DNA of 43,443 nucleotides from Micavibrio sp. Its GTDB lineage: Bacteria > Pseudomonadota > Alphaproteobacteria > Micavibrionales > Micavibrionaceae. Of this stretch, positions 22,848-31,448 are shown in pieces. The stretch is from contig BQJE01000001.1 of assembly GCA_021604545.1 (NCBI GenBank), forward strand, positions 1 through 43,443. The letters are read 5' to 3'. The position numbers and the translations under genes were made by a program. Below the pieces are notes generated by a model. It was not told where the DNA came from. It saw only the letters and a program-made list of their open reading frames with translations, and made no database searches. How positions within the stretch are numbered: position 1 is the stretch's first letter; the number at the start of each line of letters is the position of its first letter.

Positions 22848-23714
22848 TTAGGACTGAGCCGCTTTCACGGTATTTTTCAGCAAACAGGCGATGGTCATCG
22901 GGCCGACGCCGCCGGGGACCGGGGTGATGGCGGCGGCTGTTTCTTGTGCCGCATCGAAATCAACATCACCGCAAAGTTTCCCATCATCCATTCTGTTTAT
23001 CCCGACATCAATGACAATTGCGCCGGGTTTGATCCAGTCGCCCTTTACCATTTTCGGGCGGCCAACTGCGGCAACAAGAATATCGGCGCTGCGGCATACT
23101 TCATCCAGATTCTGCGTGCGGGAATGCGCTGTGGTGACCGTGCAGTTCTCGGCCAGTAAAAGCTGCGCCATAGGCTTGCCGAATAGGAGTGATCTTCCAA
23201 TCACCACAGCGTGTTTGCCGCTTAAGTCTTTTTCGACGCTTTTGATTAACGTCAACGAGCCCTGCGGCGTGCAGGGCACCATTCCACTTTCGTCTCCCGC
23301 GACCAGCTTACCGATATTAATGAATGTCAGCCCGTCGACATCCTTGGCTGGATCGATGAGGTGAATAAGCTCGTCACTATCGAGATGATCCGGTACGGGC
23401 AGCTGCATTAATATGCCGTGGACATCAGGATTGTCATTAAAGGCTTTTATTTCGGCTGCGATTTCGGCCTGTGTGGCCTTTTCCGGTAGGCGTGATTCAA
23501 AGCTTTTGATGCCAACTTGTTCGCAGGCTTTTATTTTATTCTTCACATAGACGTGACTGGCCGGGTCATCACCGACCAGAATAACGGCCAAGCCGGGTGA
23601 TTTTCCTATTTTTTCGACCTGTGTTTTAAGATCTTCGCGCAGGGCTTTGGCAATTGCTTTCCCGTCGATAATTTGTGCCATTTCTGTTTCAGTCTTTTGC
23701 TTTGGTGTGTTCAT
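22848..23714 (-). CDS. folD: Methylene-tetrahydrofolate dehydrogenase / cyclohydrolase
   Basis: A 288-residue bifunctional cytosolic enzyme interconverting methylene-, methenyl- and formyl-THF. Conserved pieces: [15 protein letters not shown] with the catalytic lysine, [46 protein letters not shown] and [13 protein letters not shown]. All functional segments are present. The first ATG (23714) follows AGGG; an ATG 11 codons in (23681), where the conserved region begins, is an alternative but has no ribosome site. It lies eight bases downstream of a YggT gene on the same strand. Confidence 0.95.
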   Translation of the reverse strand: MNTPKQKTETEMAQIIDGKAIAKALREDLKTQVEKIGKSPGLAVILVGDDPASHVYVKNKIKACEQVGIKSFESRLPEKATQAEIAAEIKAFNDNPDVHGILMQLPVPDHLDSDELIHLIDPAKDVDGLTFINIGKLVAGDESGMVPCTPQGSLTLIKSVEKDLSGKHAVVIGRSLLFGKPMAQLLLAENCTVTTAHSRTQNLDEVCRSADILVAAVGRPKMVKGDWIKPGAIVIDVGINRMDDGKLCGDVDFDAAQETAAAITPVPGGVGPMTIACLLKNTVKAAQS

Positions 23715-23722
23715 TAATTACC

Positions 23723-24022
23723 CTAGTAGTAAGCGCCTAGTTTAAAAAAGATCGGGACGAGAACATATGCTTTAATTAATGACAAACCGATAATCACTAT
23801 AAGCGGTGTAATATCGATACCACCGATTGCCGGAATGTATTTTCGAATGGGTTTGTAAACCGGATCGGTTGCTTTTCTAAGAAGCTGGATCAGGTTTTGC
23901 GCCTTCTTATTCCCTGTGTTGATGACGTCAAAAATAATCAGCCAGCTGATAATGACCTGAAGCATGATGATAAGGATATATATATCAATGGCTTTAACGG
24001 CCAGAAAAGCAATTATGTCCAT
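23723..24022 (-). CDS. YggT-family membrane protein
   Basis: A 99-residue protein with two hydrophobic regions (about residues 6-30 and 70-95) around a conserved middle, LLRKATDPVYKPIRKYIP then GGIDITPLIVIIGL, diagnostic of the YggT family. Its role is uncertain; in other bacteria it is linked to cell division, osmotic stress or membrane protein insertion. Co-transcribed with folD downstream. ATG at 24022 is the only good start. Confidence 0.9.
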   Translation of the reverse strand: MDIIAFLAVKAIDIYILIIMLQVIISWLIIFDVINTGNKKAQNLIQLLRKATDPVYKPIRKYIPAIGGIDITPLIVIIGLSLIKAYVLVPIFFKLGAYY

Positions 24023-24071
24023 GTTAAAAATCCCTTTCGTTTCAATTCCTTTTTAATCTTTTAGCCTTATT

Positions 24072-24087
24072 TGGTATAATATTACCA
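24072..24087 (+). promoter_or_regulatory. Palindrome overlapping a TATAAT -10 element
   Basis: TGGTA and TACCA are inverted around TAATAT and include TATAAT at 24075-24080. It lies 33 bases before ATG 24113, so it may be promoter and operator of the zinc protease gene. No clear -35 is seen. Confidence 0.4.
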
Positions 24088-24112
24088 GTGTAAAAAATCG
24101 GGGGTGCATTAT

Positions 24113-24868
24113 ATGTTCGGAATTGATCCATTAACGGCTTCAGCTCTGTTGATTCTGGCGGGATCCGGGGAAAACTCCCATCAGGCACAGAGTTTTTGTC
24201 AGATGCCAGCCCCGGCCAAGATTAATGTGATCCCAAAGGCCGAAGAGACGAAATATGATTACAGCCAAACGATGGCCGAGCTCCAGCAATATAGTATAGA
24301 TACGATTGATCCATACGGCTTTCATGGTGTTTCGGCAACGCAAGGGTTTATGAGGGGGGGCGTTAAAATGTTGCCTCAGGTTAAGTTGGGCCACAAGTTT
24401 TTCCCTAAATACGGCAACGCGGCCTGCATTTGGTATGAGAGTATCGATATTACAATTACGCTTGATCCGACGATTGTTCTGGCCAAAGAGATTTACAAGG
24501 ACAAATGCATGCGCAAAGCGGTTGGTGACCACGAACGCGAGCATGTAAAAATTGACCGTATGATGGCTAATAAATATTCAAAGATTATGGGCAGGAAAGT
24601 TTATGATGCCCTGGCAGAGCGGGGCTTTATTGCGGGCCCGGTTTCGCCGGATCAGGCACAAGGCATGGCCGACCGCATGCAAAAAGTTGTGCAGCAGATT
24701 GTCGCACATGAGTTTAAAAAAATGGATCTGGAGCGTATTGAGAAGCAGCGGGATTTTGACAATCTTGGGGAATATGAAAGTGTTAGTGCCCAGTGTCCTA
24801 AATTTGAATATACAGAGGAAATGCTCACCGGTTCGAAGGGCAAGAAGAAGTCTAAAAATCGGCGATAA
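24113..24868 (+). CDS. Predicted zinc metalloprotease (HEREH)
   Basis: A 251-residue protein with HEREH at residues 140-144, an HExxH zinc-binding motif, in the context GDHEREHVKID. The preceding part has CIWYESIDITITLDPTI, resembling the DUF922-like family of predicted secreted zinc proteases. The N-terminus is mildly hydrophobic (PLTASALLILAGSG) but not a classical signal peptide. Three or four cysteines suggest an oxidising compartment. ATG at 24113 follows GGGGG by eight bases; GTG at 24104 is possible. The 3' end overlaps ccmI by 17 bases, tail to tail. Confidence 0.7.
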   Translation: MFGIDPLTASALLILAGSGENSHQAQSFCQMPAPAKINVIPKAEETKYDYSQTMAELQQYSIDTIDPYGFHGVSATQGFMRGGVKMLPQVKLGHKFFPKYGNAACIWYESIDITITLDPTIVLAKEIYKDKCMRKAVGDHEREHVKIDRMMANKYSKIMGRKVYDALAERGFIAGPVSPDQAQGMADRMQKVVQQIVAHEFKKMDLERIEKQRDFDNLGEYESVSAQCPKFEYTEEMLTGSKGKKKSKNRR

Positions 24869-25388
24869 TTTTCTTGAGATCGTTTTTGTAAGGCGCCGTT
24901 GATGGGGCGACCTTTAGGGCCTTTTTAAAGTTCTCCATAGCGTTTTCTTTTCGGCTCTGTTCAGCTTCATATAACCCCGATACGAAATAGGCTGCGCCAA
25001 GTTGCAGTCGAATATCCTTGTTCTTTGGGGCAAGGTCGTGGGCGCGGCTGAGGATGTGGATGGCGTCGGCTGTACGATCGTTTGCCAGACGAATAGAGCC
25101 AAGGGCAAGCATCAATTCTGTGTTTTCCGGATCGTTCGATAAAGATTCCATCATTTCAAGCTCGCCTCGAACCATTGAGCGTGCTTGCTGACGCGCTTCG
25201 TTTTTGTCAAACATGGCGGCTTGGGATGGTATGCCGGGTGCGCCAAGCAACATATAAAGTGCGAGGGACAAAACCGGCAGCGCTACCATCAGGCTATGGG
25301 TTATGTGCCGGTGTGCCTGTGCAATCGGGATGATCAGGTAAATCGTACAGATAGCACAGAATATGGCGGCGATGGTGATTGTGATCAT
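24852..25388 (-). CDS. ccmI: Cytochrome c maturation protein CcmI (CycH-like)
   Basis: A 178-residue protein: two membrane helices (about residues 2-20 and 32-50), then a periplasmic TPR region (SNDPENTELMLALGSIRLA, then APKNKDIRLQLGAAYF). CcmI binds apocytochrome c and passes it to CcmF/CcmH for haem attachment. ATG at 25388 overlaps the ccmH stop by four bases, so it was chosen over an open upstream extension. It is shorter than long CcmI proteins, with a reduced TPR part. Last gene of the ccm locus. Confidence 0.85.
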   Translation of the reverse strand: MITITIAAIFCAICTIYLIIPIAQAHRHITHSLMVALPVLSLALYMLLGAPGIPSQAAMFDKNEARQQARSMVRGELEMMESLSNDPENTELMLALGSIRLANDRTADAIHILSRAHDLAPKNKDIRLQLGAAYFVSGLYEAEQSRKENAMENFKKALKVAPSTAPYKNDLKKIIADF

Positions 25389-25786
25389 GCTTGCGCCTTT
25401 CTGATGAAAAGGAACGTACCGATCCCCCCCAGTATTAAGATAAGAAAGGGGCCAAGCCAAAGCAGGCTAGTGGTTTTATTTAATGGTGGATTCATGAGAA
25501 CAACGTCGCCGTAGCGGATGCGGAGATACTCAATAATTTCTTCATCACTGTCGCCTTCGGTGAGGCGTTCACGGATGAGGATGCGCAGGTCTCGGGCCAC
25601 ATCAGCGTTGGATTCATCGATGCTCTGGCTTTCGCAAACCGGGCAGCGGATGTCTTTGGATATATCGCGGGCGCGGGCTTCGAGGGCTGGATCAGAGAGT
25701 TGCTCATCCGGATTGACGAAGGCGTGGCTGTTTGGTGCCAGGAACAAGAAAAGGGCTGCGATAATTAATATGGCTCTAGTTTTCAT
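25385..25786 (-). CDS. ccmH: Cytochrome c maturation thioredoxin-like CcmH
   Basis: A 133-residue membrane-anchored periplasmic protein. Signal sequence at residues 1-22, then the redox motif RCPVCESQSI; a C-terminal membrane helix (LLWLGPFLILILGGIGTFLF) anchors it. CcmH reduces apocytochrome CXXCH cysteines before haem ligation. Its start overlaps the end of ccmG by 11 bases and its stop overlaps ccmI by four. Confidence 0.95.
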   Translation of the reverse strand: MKTRAILIIAALFLFLAPNSHAFVNPDEQLSDPALEARARDISKDIRCPVCESQSIDESNADVARDLRILIRERLTEGDSDEEIIEYLRIRYGDVVLMNPPLNKTTSLLWLGPFLILILGGIGTFLFIRKAQA

Positions 25787-26288
25787 CTGTGGTTTCCAAT
25801 TCCTGGATAATCGGCATAATCGTAGCGCTCACGTCCTCTTCCAGCAAGACACCGGCGTGGTGATAGCGGATCATGTTGTCGGCATCGATCAGGAATGTTT
25901 CCGGTACGCCCGACAACCCCCAGTCAATAAAGGCGCGGCCTTTGTCATCGCGACCAATTTTTTTGTACGGGTTGCCGAGTTCCTTGAGGTATCGGTCCGT
26001 ATCCTTGCGCTTGTCTTTATAGGCAATGCCGTAGATCGGTAGTTTATGCTTCTCGGATAGTGCCATCAGGTTGTCATGTTCGGCGTGGCAGGGTGTGCAC
26101 CAGCTGGCAAAGAAGTTGATGAGTGCCGGTCCCTTTATGTCTTCGGTTTTAAGTCCCTTGAGGGTAAGGGGAGGCATCGGTTTGGACATCATTTCTATTT
26201 TTTCGGGGCGTAGTAGAATGGTGGCAAAAGAAATGACCAGTGCCAGAAAAACAACAAGCGGAAGCATGTTTAAAAAATTCTTTTTCAT
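25776..26288 (-). CDS. ccmG: Thiol:disulfide interchange protein CcmG/DsbE
   Basis: A 170-residue membrane-tethered periplasmic thioredoxin. One N-terminal helix (NMLPLVVFLALVISFATILL), then the active site FFASWCTPCHAEH and the GVPETFLID segment with the cis-proline. It supplies electrons to CcmH. ATG at 26288 overlaps the ccmF stop by four bases, so the open upstream extension is not needed. Confidence 0.95.
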   Translation of the reverse strand: MKKNFLNMLPLVVFLALVISFATILLRPEKIEMMSKPMPPLTLKGLKTEDIKGPALINFFASWCTPCHAEHDNLMALSEKHKLPIYGIAYKDKRKDTDRYLKELGNPYKKIGRDDKGRAFIDWGLSGVPETFLIDADNMIRYHHAGVLLEEDVSATIMPIIQELETTDEN

Positions 26289-28192
26289 GCGCTTTTCTTT
26301 CTTGTCCCGATCAAAGCTAAAAATCCACCCAATGCAATCATGACATAGCCCAGCCACAGATACGGTACCAGTGGGTGAACATAGGCGCGGATGACCCAGT
26401 ATTCGCGTGATTCTGTATCCTGTTCGCCGAGAGCCACGTAAACGTCATCGCGCCATGATTTGCGAATGGCGGCTTCGGTGGTGCCTTGTTGTGCCACAGG
26501 ATAATGGCGGCGTTCGGGTGTGAGGGTGTCGATTTTGCGTCCGCTGGCTTTTAATTCGATCTGTGCAGCATCGGCGGCATAGTTGGGACCGAATATGCTG
26601 CCAACTTCTTTCAGTTTTAATTCATAGCGGCCGATCTCCATGACATCACCGGGTTTCATAAGCAAAACTTTTTCCTGCAGCCACAAGGTTGAGCCGATCA
26701 TACCGAACAGGGCGACGGCGATGCCCAGATGGGCGGTGGACATGCCCCATGATGACAGCGGCAGCGATTTTATGCGGTCGGGCTTTAATTCCGTACGCTG
26801 CGCCCATTCGGTGATTGTGGTGATTGAGAGCCAAAGGGCAACGCCCAGACCAATCCACACGCCGACAGGGTGGGTTTCGTCTCCGTTGTTATTCTCCATG
26901 ACCCAAATCAGGGGAGGGAGGGTGCCTATTGTTATAAGGAGGGGGAGTTTTAGGCGCGGGGTCAGAGATTTGAAGCTGCCCTTTTTCCATGGGATGAAAG
27001 GCGCTATGCCCATGATTAGCAGCGCCGGAATCATCAGCGGGACAAAGGTTGCTTGAAAATAAGGCGGGCCAACGGAAATTTGTTCGGCATTTAGGGCTTC
27101 CATTAGTAGCGGATATAATGTGCCGATCAGGACCGTCGCGCAGGCTGTGGCCATAAAAAGATTATTGAGGATCAATGTGGTTTCACGGCTTAAGGAAGAA
27201 AATTCGGCTTTACTCTCCAGCGTGTTTGCTTTCCAGGCGTAAACGGCCAGAGCGCCGCCCGTATATAAAGTGAGGAGACCAAGAATAAAAACACCGCGCA
27301 TCGGATCGACTGCAAAGGCGTGTACTGATGTTAAAACGCCGGAGCGAACGAGAAAGGTTCCCAGCATTGACAGGCTGAATGTCAGGATCGCGAGCAGCGC
27401 CACCCAGCGCTTGAGCGTGTCGCGTTTTTCAAGAACGATCACCGAGTGGAGCAGCGCCGTGCCGAGCAGCCACGGCATGAGGGAGGCGTTTTCCACCGGG
27501 TCCCAGAACCACCAGCCGCCCCAGCCGAGCTCATAATAGGCCCACCAGGAGCCGAGCGCGATCCCTGCCGATAGTGACGACCAGGCGAGTAGCACCCATG
27601 GTTTAACGGCTTTGGCCCAGTGTTTATCGAGTTTGCCTTCGAGCAGTCCGGCAATCGCAAAGGCAAAGGCTACGGAAAAACCGACATAGCCCATGTAAAG
27701 GAGCGGTGGGTGAATGGCGAGGCCCGGGTCTTGTAAGATTGGATTGAGGCCAGCGCCGTCAACCGGTGCCGGGAGCAGGCGGGTGAATGGATTGGATGTA
27801 AATAAAATAAAAGCCAAAAATCCGGTCGCTAGCAAGCCTTGGATTGACAGGATTTTAGCTTTGAATGTTTCAGGTTGCACTTTTGATAAGGCAACCAGCA
27901 TTGAAAACAACGACAGCATGAGTGACCACAGCACCATCGAGCCTTCGTGGTTTCCCCAAACGCCGGCGATTTTATATATGAACGGTTTTAGGGTGTGAGA
28001 GTTCTCGGCGACATTATTGACGGACAAATCAGTGACAATATAGGCCCACATCAGTGCGGAAAAAGCTGAAAGGTTCAGCAGGAAAAGTAAAATGGCGCTG
28101 CGTTTTTTGATCTCCGGAAAGGGCAGGATGCCTTGGGCCAACGCCACCAACAACGCCAGGATGAGAGCAAAATGTCCGAGTTCGGGAATCAT
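26285..28192 (-). CDS. ccmF: Haem lyase subunit CcmF
   Basis: A 635-residue polytopic inner-membrane protein, core of the cytochrome c haem lyase. The tryptophan-rich WWD motif is GWGGWWFWDPVENAS, and conserved histidine-bearing segments flank it (HPPLLYMGYVG). Length is normal (about 630-660). It lies between ccmE and ccmG with four-base overlaps on both sides. Confidence 0.96.
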   Translation of the reverse strand: MIPELGHFALILALLVALAQGILPFPEIKKRSAILLFLLNLSAFSALMWAYIVTDLSVNNVAENSHTLKPFIYKIAGVWGNHEGSMVLWSLMLSLFSMLVALSKVQPETFKAKILSIQGLLATGFLAFILFTSNPFTRLLPAPVDGAGLNPILQDPGLAIHPPLLYMGYVGFSVAFAFAIAGLLEGKLDKHWAKAVKPWVLLAWSSLSAGIALGSWWAYYELGWGGWWFWDPVENASLMPWLLGTALLHSVIVLEKRDTLKRWVALLAILTFSLSMLGTFLVRSGVLTSVHAFAVDPMRGVFILGLLTLYTGGALAVYAWKANTLESKAEFSSLSRETTLILNNLFMATACATVLIGTLYPLLMEALNAEQISVGPPYFQATFVPLMIPALLIMGIAPFIPWKKGSFKSLTPRLKLPLLITIGTLPPLIWVMENNNGDETHPVGVWIGLGVALWLSITTITEWAQRTELKPDRIKSLPLSSWGMSTAHLGIAVALFGMIGSTLWLQEKVLLMKPGDVMEIGRYELKLKEVGSIFGPNYAADAAQIELKASGRKIDTLTPERRHYPVAQQGTTEAAIRKSWRDDVYVALGEQDTESREYWVIRAYVHPLVPYLWLGYVMIALGGFLALIGTRKKSA

Positions 28193-28632
28193 GGGCTTGT
28201 TTTATCAGACCCCTTCACCTTCTCCAATGCCTTGGCAACTTCGGGCGGCATGTAATTTTCATCATGCTTGGCCAGCAGGGTGTCGGCAACAAAAACCCCG
28301 TCATTGTTAAGCTGCCCGGTGGCAATAATGCCCTGACCTTCACGGAATAAATCGGGGAGAATGCCTTCGTAGCTCATAGACAGCGTATGAACTGTGTCGG
28401 TGATGGCGAAACTGGTGACGGTATCGTTTTTGGTAATTGATCCTTCGACCACGAGCCCGCCCATGCGGAAGTTTTTATCGCGCGGTATTTCTTTTTTTTC
28501 TTCAAAAATATCGGAAGGGTAATAAAAATATGTGACGTTTTCTTTTAAGGCCATCAAGGAAAGACTAACGGCAATAGCTGCTCCGAACAGAACCAGAATG
28601 ATAGCAGAAATTCTTTGTTGTTTGCGTGTCAT
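28189..28632 (-). CDS. ccmE: Haem chaperone CcmE
   Basis: A 147-residue protein with an N-terminal membrane anchor (SAIILVLFGAAIAVSLSLM) and a periplasmic beta-barrel. The haem-binding histidine is in LAKHDENYMPP, the family motif. It carries haem from CcmC to CcmF. The start overlaps the metB stop by four bases; the end overlaps ccmF by four. Confidence 0.95.
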   Translation of the reverse strand: MTRKQQRISAIILVLFGAAIAVSLSLMALKENVTYFYYPSDIFEEKKEIPRDKNFRMGGLVVEGSITKNDTVTSFAITDTVHTLSMSYEGILPDLFREGQGIIATGQLNNDGVFVADTLLAKHDENYMPPEVAKALEKVKGSDKTSP

Positions 28633-29798
28633 GCTGCTTTTGCGCTCGCTTGTATCAGGGCAGCGTTCAGATCATCCATCAAGTCATCAACATGCTCGAT
28701 GCCAATAGACAGGCGCAGGAGCCCATCTGTAACACCGGCTTCGGCGCGTGCCTTTTCGCCCATGGCAACATGAGTCATGGTGGCCGGGTGACAAAGCAGG
28801 CTCTCAGTACCGCCGAGGGATTGTGCGAGGGAAAAAATTTCAACGGCCTCGACAAATTGCCGTGCTGCTTCCAGGCCACCCTTTAATTCAAAGCTCAGCA
28901 TCGCGCCAAAGCCTTCTTGTTGCTTTTTTGCGATGGCGTGGTTGGAGTCACTTGGCAGGCCGGGGTAGTAAATTGTTTTGATGGCCGGGTGTGCGGCCAG
29001 CATTTCGGCTATCGTGCCAGCATTTTCCTGTGCCCGGTTGATGCGTAGCTCTAATGTGCGCATACCACGCAGCACCATATAGGAATCAAACGGCGCACCG
29101 ATGAGACCCATGGAGTTTGACCAGAAATCAAGCTCTTCCCAGAGTTCATTTGTTTTGGTGACAACAGCACCGCTAACAACGTCGCTATGGCCGTTGAGGA
29201 ATTTTGTGGTCGAATGAATAACAAGATCAGCGCCAAGCGCCAGAGGTTGTTGCAAAATCGGTGACAGGAATGTGTTGTCAACCGCCACAAGCGCATCATG
29301 TTTTTTAGCGCGCTTACAGATATCGGCAATGTCCGAGGTGCGCATTACCGGGTTGCTGGGGCTTTCGATAAAAACCATGCGTGGTGGTTTGCTAAACGCA
29401 TCATCGAGTCCTTCGGAGCTGTAGAGATCGGCGAATTTTAATTTGAAATGGCCTTTATCCGCGAGCGTTTGAATAAGTTTATAGGCGCGCCCATAACAAT
29501 CGAACGGCGCAACCAGAAGGTCGCCGGGCTTAAGAAGTTGTAACATGAGAGTGATGGCGGCCATGCCGGATGATGTGATGCAGGCATTGGCGCCGCCTTC
29601 TAGTGTCGTAATCGCCTCAGCCAATATGTCGCGGGTCGGATTGCGCGTACGCGAATATTCGTAAGGGCCTTTTTTCTCGATCCCATCAATTTTGAAGGTT
29701 GAGGAGAGGTGTAGAGGCGGAATCACGTCGTGATAGGCAGGATCGCTGCCAATCCCGGCCTGAACTATCGTGGTTCTACGTTTCAGTTTTTTAGCCAT
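28629..29798 (-). CDS. metB: Cystathionine gamma-synthase (Cys/Met PLP enzyme) inside the ccm operon
   Basis: A 389-residue PLP enzyme of methionine synthesis. Conserved segments: YSRTRNPTRDILAEAI, KPGDLLVAPFDCYGRAYKL, SPSNPVMRTSDIA, VAVDNTFLSPILQQPLALGA and the PLP lysine in HSTTKFLNGHSDVVSG. FDCYG and the long FDSYMVLRGMRTL match E. coli MetB more closely than MetC, so cystathionine gamma-synthase is favoured over beta-lyase. It is coupled to ccmE by ATGA overlap and lies one base after ccmD, hence fully within the ccm transcript. This placement is unusual. Confidence 0.85.
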   Translation of the reverse strand: MAKKLKRRTTIVQAGIGSDPAYHDVIPPLHLSSTFKIDGIEKKGPYEYSRTRNPTRDILAEAITTLEGGANACITSSGMAAITLMLQLLKPGDLLVAPFDCYGRAYKLIQTLADKGHFKLKFADLYSSEGLDDAFSKPPRMVFIESPSNPVMRTSDIADICKRAKKHDALVAVDNTFLSPILQQPLALGADLVIHSTTKFLNGHSDVVSGAVVTKTNELWEELDFWSNSMGLIGAPFDSYMVLRGMRTLELRINRAQENAGTIAEMLAAHPAIKTIYYPGLPSDSNHAIAKKQQEGFGAMLSFELKGGLEAARQFVEAVEIFSLAQSLGGTESLLCHPATMTHVAMGEKARAEAGVTDGLLRLSIGIEHVDDLMDDLNAALIQASAKAA

Positions 29799-29799
29799 G

Positions 29800-29949
29800 T
29801 TATTCTTTTTCCAGTAAGCGGCGTTCGCGCTTTAGTCTGAGCGTTTTATATAGCGTCAGGGCAAAGAGCGCAAAGAATATCGCCCCGGTGGCGCCGTAAG
29901 CACCCCAAATATAAAGCCCATAGCCATTCATTTCAAAAAATTCAGCCAT
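29800..29949 (-). CDS. ccmD: Haem exporter accessory protein CcmD
   Basis: A 49-residue frame found by reading the minus strand between ccmC and metB. MAEFFEMNGYGLYIWGAYG is followed by one membrane helix (GAIFFALFALTLY) and a basic tail RLKRERRLLEKE, exactly the CcmD layout. It releases CcmE from CcmABC after haem loading. It overlaps the ccmC stop by eight bases. Confidence 0.92.
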   Translation of the reverse strand: MAEFFEMNGYGLYIWGAYGATGAIFFALFALTLYKTLRLKRERRLLEKE

Positions 29950-30670
29950 TGATTGTTCTTAACCTCAAGACATGAATTTTGCGCCCCAGAATTTCATTGT
30001 CCAGCCGCAGGATAACCATCGCGCCGTAAAGACACAGAAAACCAAACGCCATGACCAGCAGTGGGGTCAACATATCGGGATGAATGCCGGGGCTGGTGAT
30101 TTTTGACAGGCTGGTGAGGCTGGCCGGTTGATGCAGTGTGTTCCACCATTCAACTGAAAATTTGATGATTGGTAGATTGACTGAGCCAATGAGTACGAGC
30201 CAGGCGCTGGCCTGATTGCCTTTGTCAGGATTGTCGTAGGCGTTGTTCAGGGCAATGGCACCCAGATAGAGGAAGAAAAGAATAAGTACGGATGTCAGGC
30301 GCGCATCCCAAACCCACCACGTGCCCCATGTTGGCTGGCCCCAGAGGGCACCGCTGATGAGGCAGGCGGCGGTGAAGGCGGCGCCAATAGGGGCGGCGGC
30401 GCGGATATAAAATCCGGCGAGTGTATGTTTCCAGATGGTCAGAACTAGCGCGGCGACCGCCATCGAGACGTAGATAAACATCGAGAGCCACGCGGCCGGG
30501 ACATGGACATACATAATGCGCACGGTTTCCGATTGTTGGTAATCCGGCGGCGAGGCGATGAGCGCAAGGTAGAGGCCGAAGCCCAAAAAGAGGGTGGCGA
30601 GTATGACAGCCGTCAGAAAAATGTAGTGACTGAGGGTTTTATATTTTTTTGGGTTGGCATAACCAAACAT
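29942..30670 (-). CDS. ccmC: Haem transfer protein CcmC
   Basis: A 242-residue protein with six membrane helices. The WWD motif WGTWWVWDARLTSV and the conserved VHVPAAWLSM histidine region identify CcmC, which loads haem onto CcmE. The C-terminus overlaps ccmD. Upstream, a structured repeat separates it from ccmB, so its translation is not coupled to ccmB. Confidence 0.95.
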   Translation of the reverse strand: MFGYANPKKYKTLSHYIFLTAVILATLFLGFGLYLALIASPPDYQQSETVRIMYVHVPAAWLSMFIYVSMAVAALVLTIWKHTLAGFYIRAAAPIGAAFTAACLISGALWGQPTWGTWWVWDARLTSVLILFFLYLGAIALNNAYDNPDKGNQASAWLVLIGSVNLPIIKFSVEWWNTLHQPASLTSLSKITSPGIHPDMLTPLLVMAFGFLCLYGAMVILRLDNEILGRKIHVLRLRTING

Positions 30671-30673
30671 GTT

Positions 30674-30777
30674 TAGTTGCTTCCTTTTGCTTTTGCAGTG
30701 CGTTACTGCGTTCCTAAAGTAGGTGTTGTCTACTCGTCGTCACTTGTGCCTGCTGCAAAAACAAAATCAAGCGACTA
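30674..30777. repeat. Structured intergenic repeat, copy B
   Basis: Arms of 25 bases (30674-30698 and 30753-30777) are complementary with four mismatches. The core shares TCCTAAAGTAGG, CTACTCGTCGTC and flanking CTGCG...GCC with copy A at 22686-22791. The arms have no evident similarity to those of copy A. It fills the gap between ccmC and ccmB within one operon, so it would be transcribed. Confidence 0.75.
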
Positions 30778-30785
30778 TTAACTTA

Positions 30786-31448
30786 TTAGTCCATTTGCAT
30801 CTTTAAAAGTTTCGTTGTGACCAGCGGGGTTACGGGTAGTGTAAAAGCCAGTCCGGCCCAGAGAAATAGCATAGGGCCTTTGGTCGGGTTTTCGGTTTGT
30901 AGCAAGTCGAGCGCCCCGGCACCGAATATCAATACCGGAATGTAAAGCGGAATAACGAGCAGTGCCAGCAAAACCGACCCGCGCCGTGCACCCAGGCTGA
31001 GTGCGGCGGCGATCTGGCCGATGAGGACGAAAAGCAACGTGGCCGGGATAAAGATCAGCAAAACATCTGGCCAGTTTATGCTGAGACCCATCATCATAGC
31101 CATTACCGGGCTCATGATCACCAGTGGCAGTCCGGCGATAATCCAGTGGGCCAGAATTTTCCCAGTACTATAAAAGGAAAGTGGCTGCGGTGAGAGCATC
31201 AACAAATCTATTGTGCCGTCTTTCATGTCATCGATATAAAGTTTTTCCAGCGGTAGAAGCGAAGCCAGTAACGCTGCGATCATCAAAAGACCTGGCGCGG
31301 CGGTTTGTAAAACTTTGAGATTGGCGCCAAGGCCCAGCGGGTAGAGCATAACAATCAGAAGAAAGAACGCCGGTAGAAACAGGAACTGCCCGCCATGGCG
31401 GAAGTCTGTTTTGAGGTCTTTGAGCATTGTCGCGTTTAAATGATTCAT
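30786..31448 (-). CDS. ccmB: Haem exporter permease CcmB
   Basis: A 220-residue membrane protein with six predicted helices. KDLKTDFRHGG at the N-terminus, LPLEKLYIDDMKDGTIDLLM and the C-terminal LPVTPLVTTKLLK are family features. With CcmA it forms the ABC part of the CcmABCD complex. Its start overlaps the ccmA stop by four bases. Confidence 0.94.
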   Translation of the reverse strand: MNHLNATMLKDLKTDFRHGGQFLFLPAFFLLIVMLYPLGLGANLKVLQTAAPGLLMIAALLASLLPLEKLYIDDMKDGTIDLLMLSPQPLSFYSTGKILAHWIIAGLPLVIMSPVMAMMMGLSINWPDVLLIFIPATLLFVLIGQIAAALSLGARRGSVLLALLVIPLYIPVLIFGAGALDLLQTENPTKGPMLFLWAGLAFTLPVTPLVTTKLLKMQMD

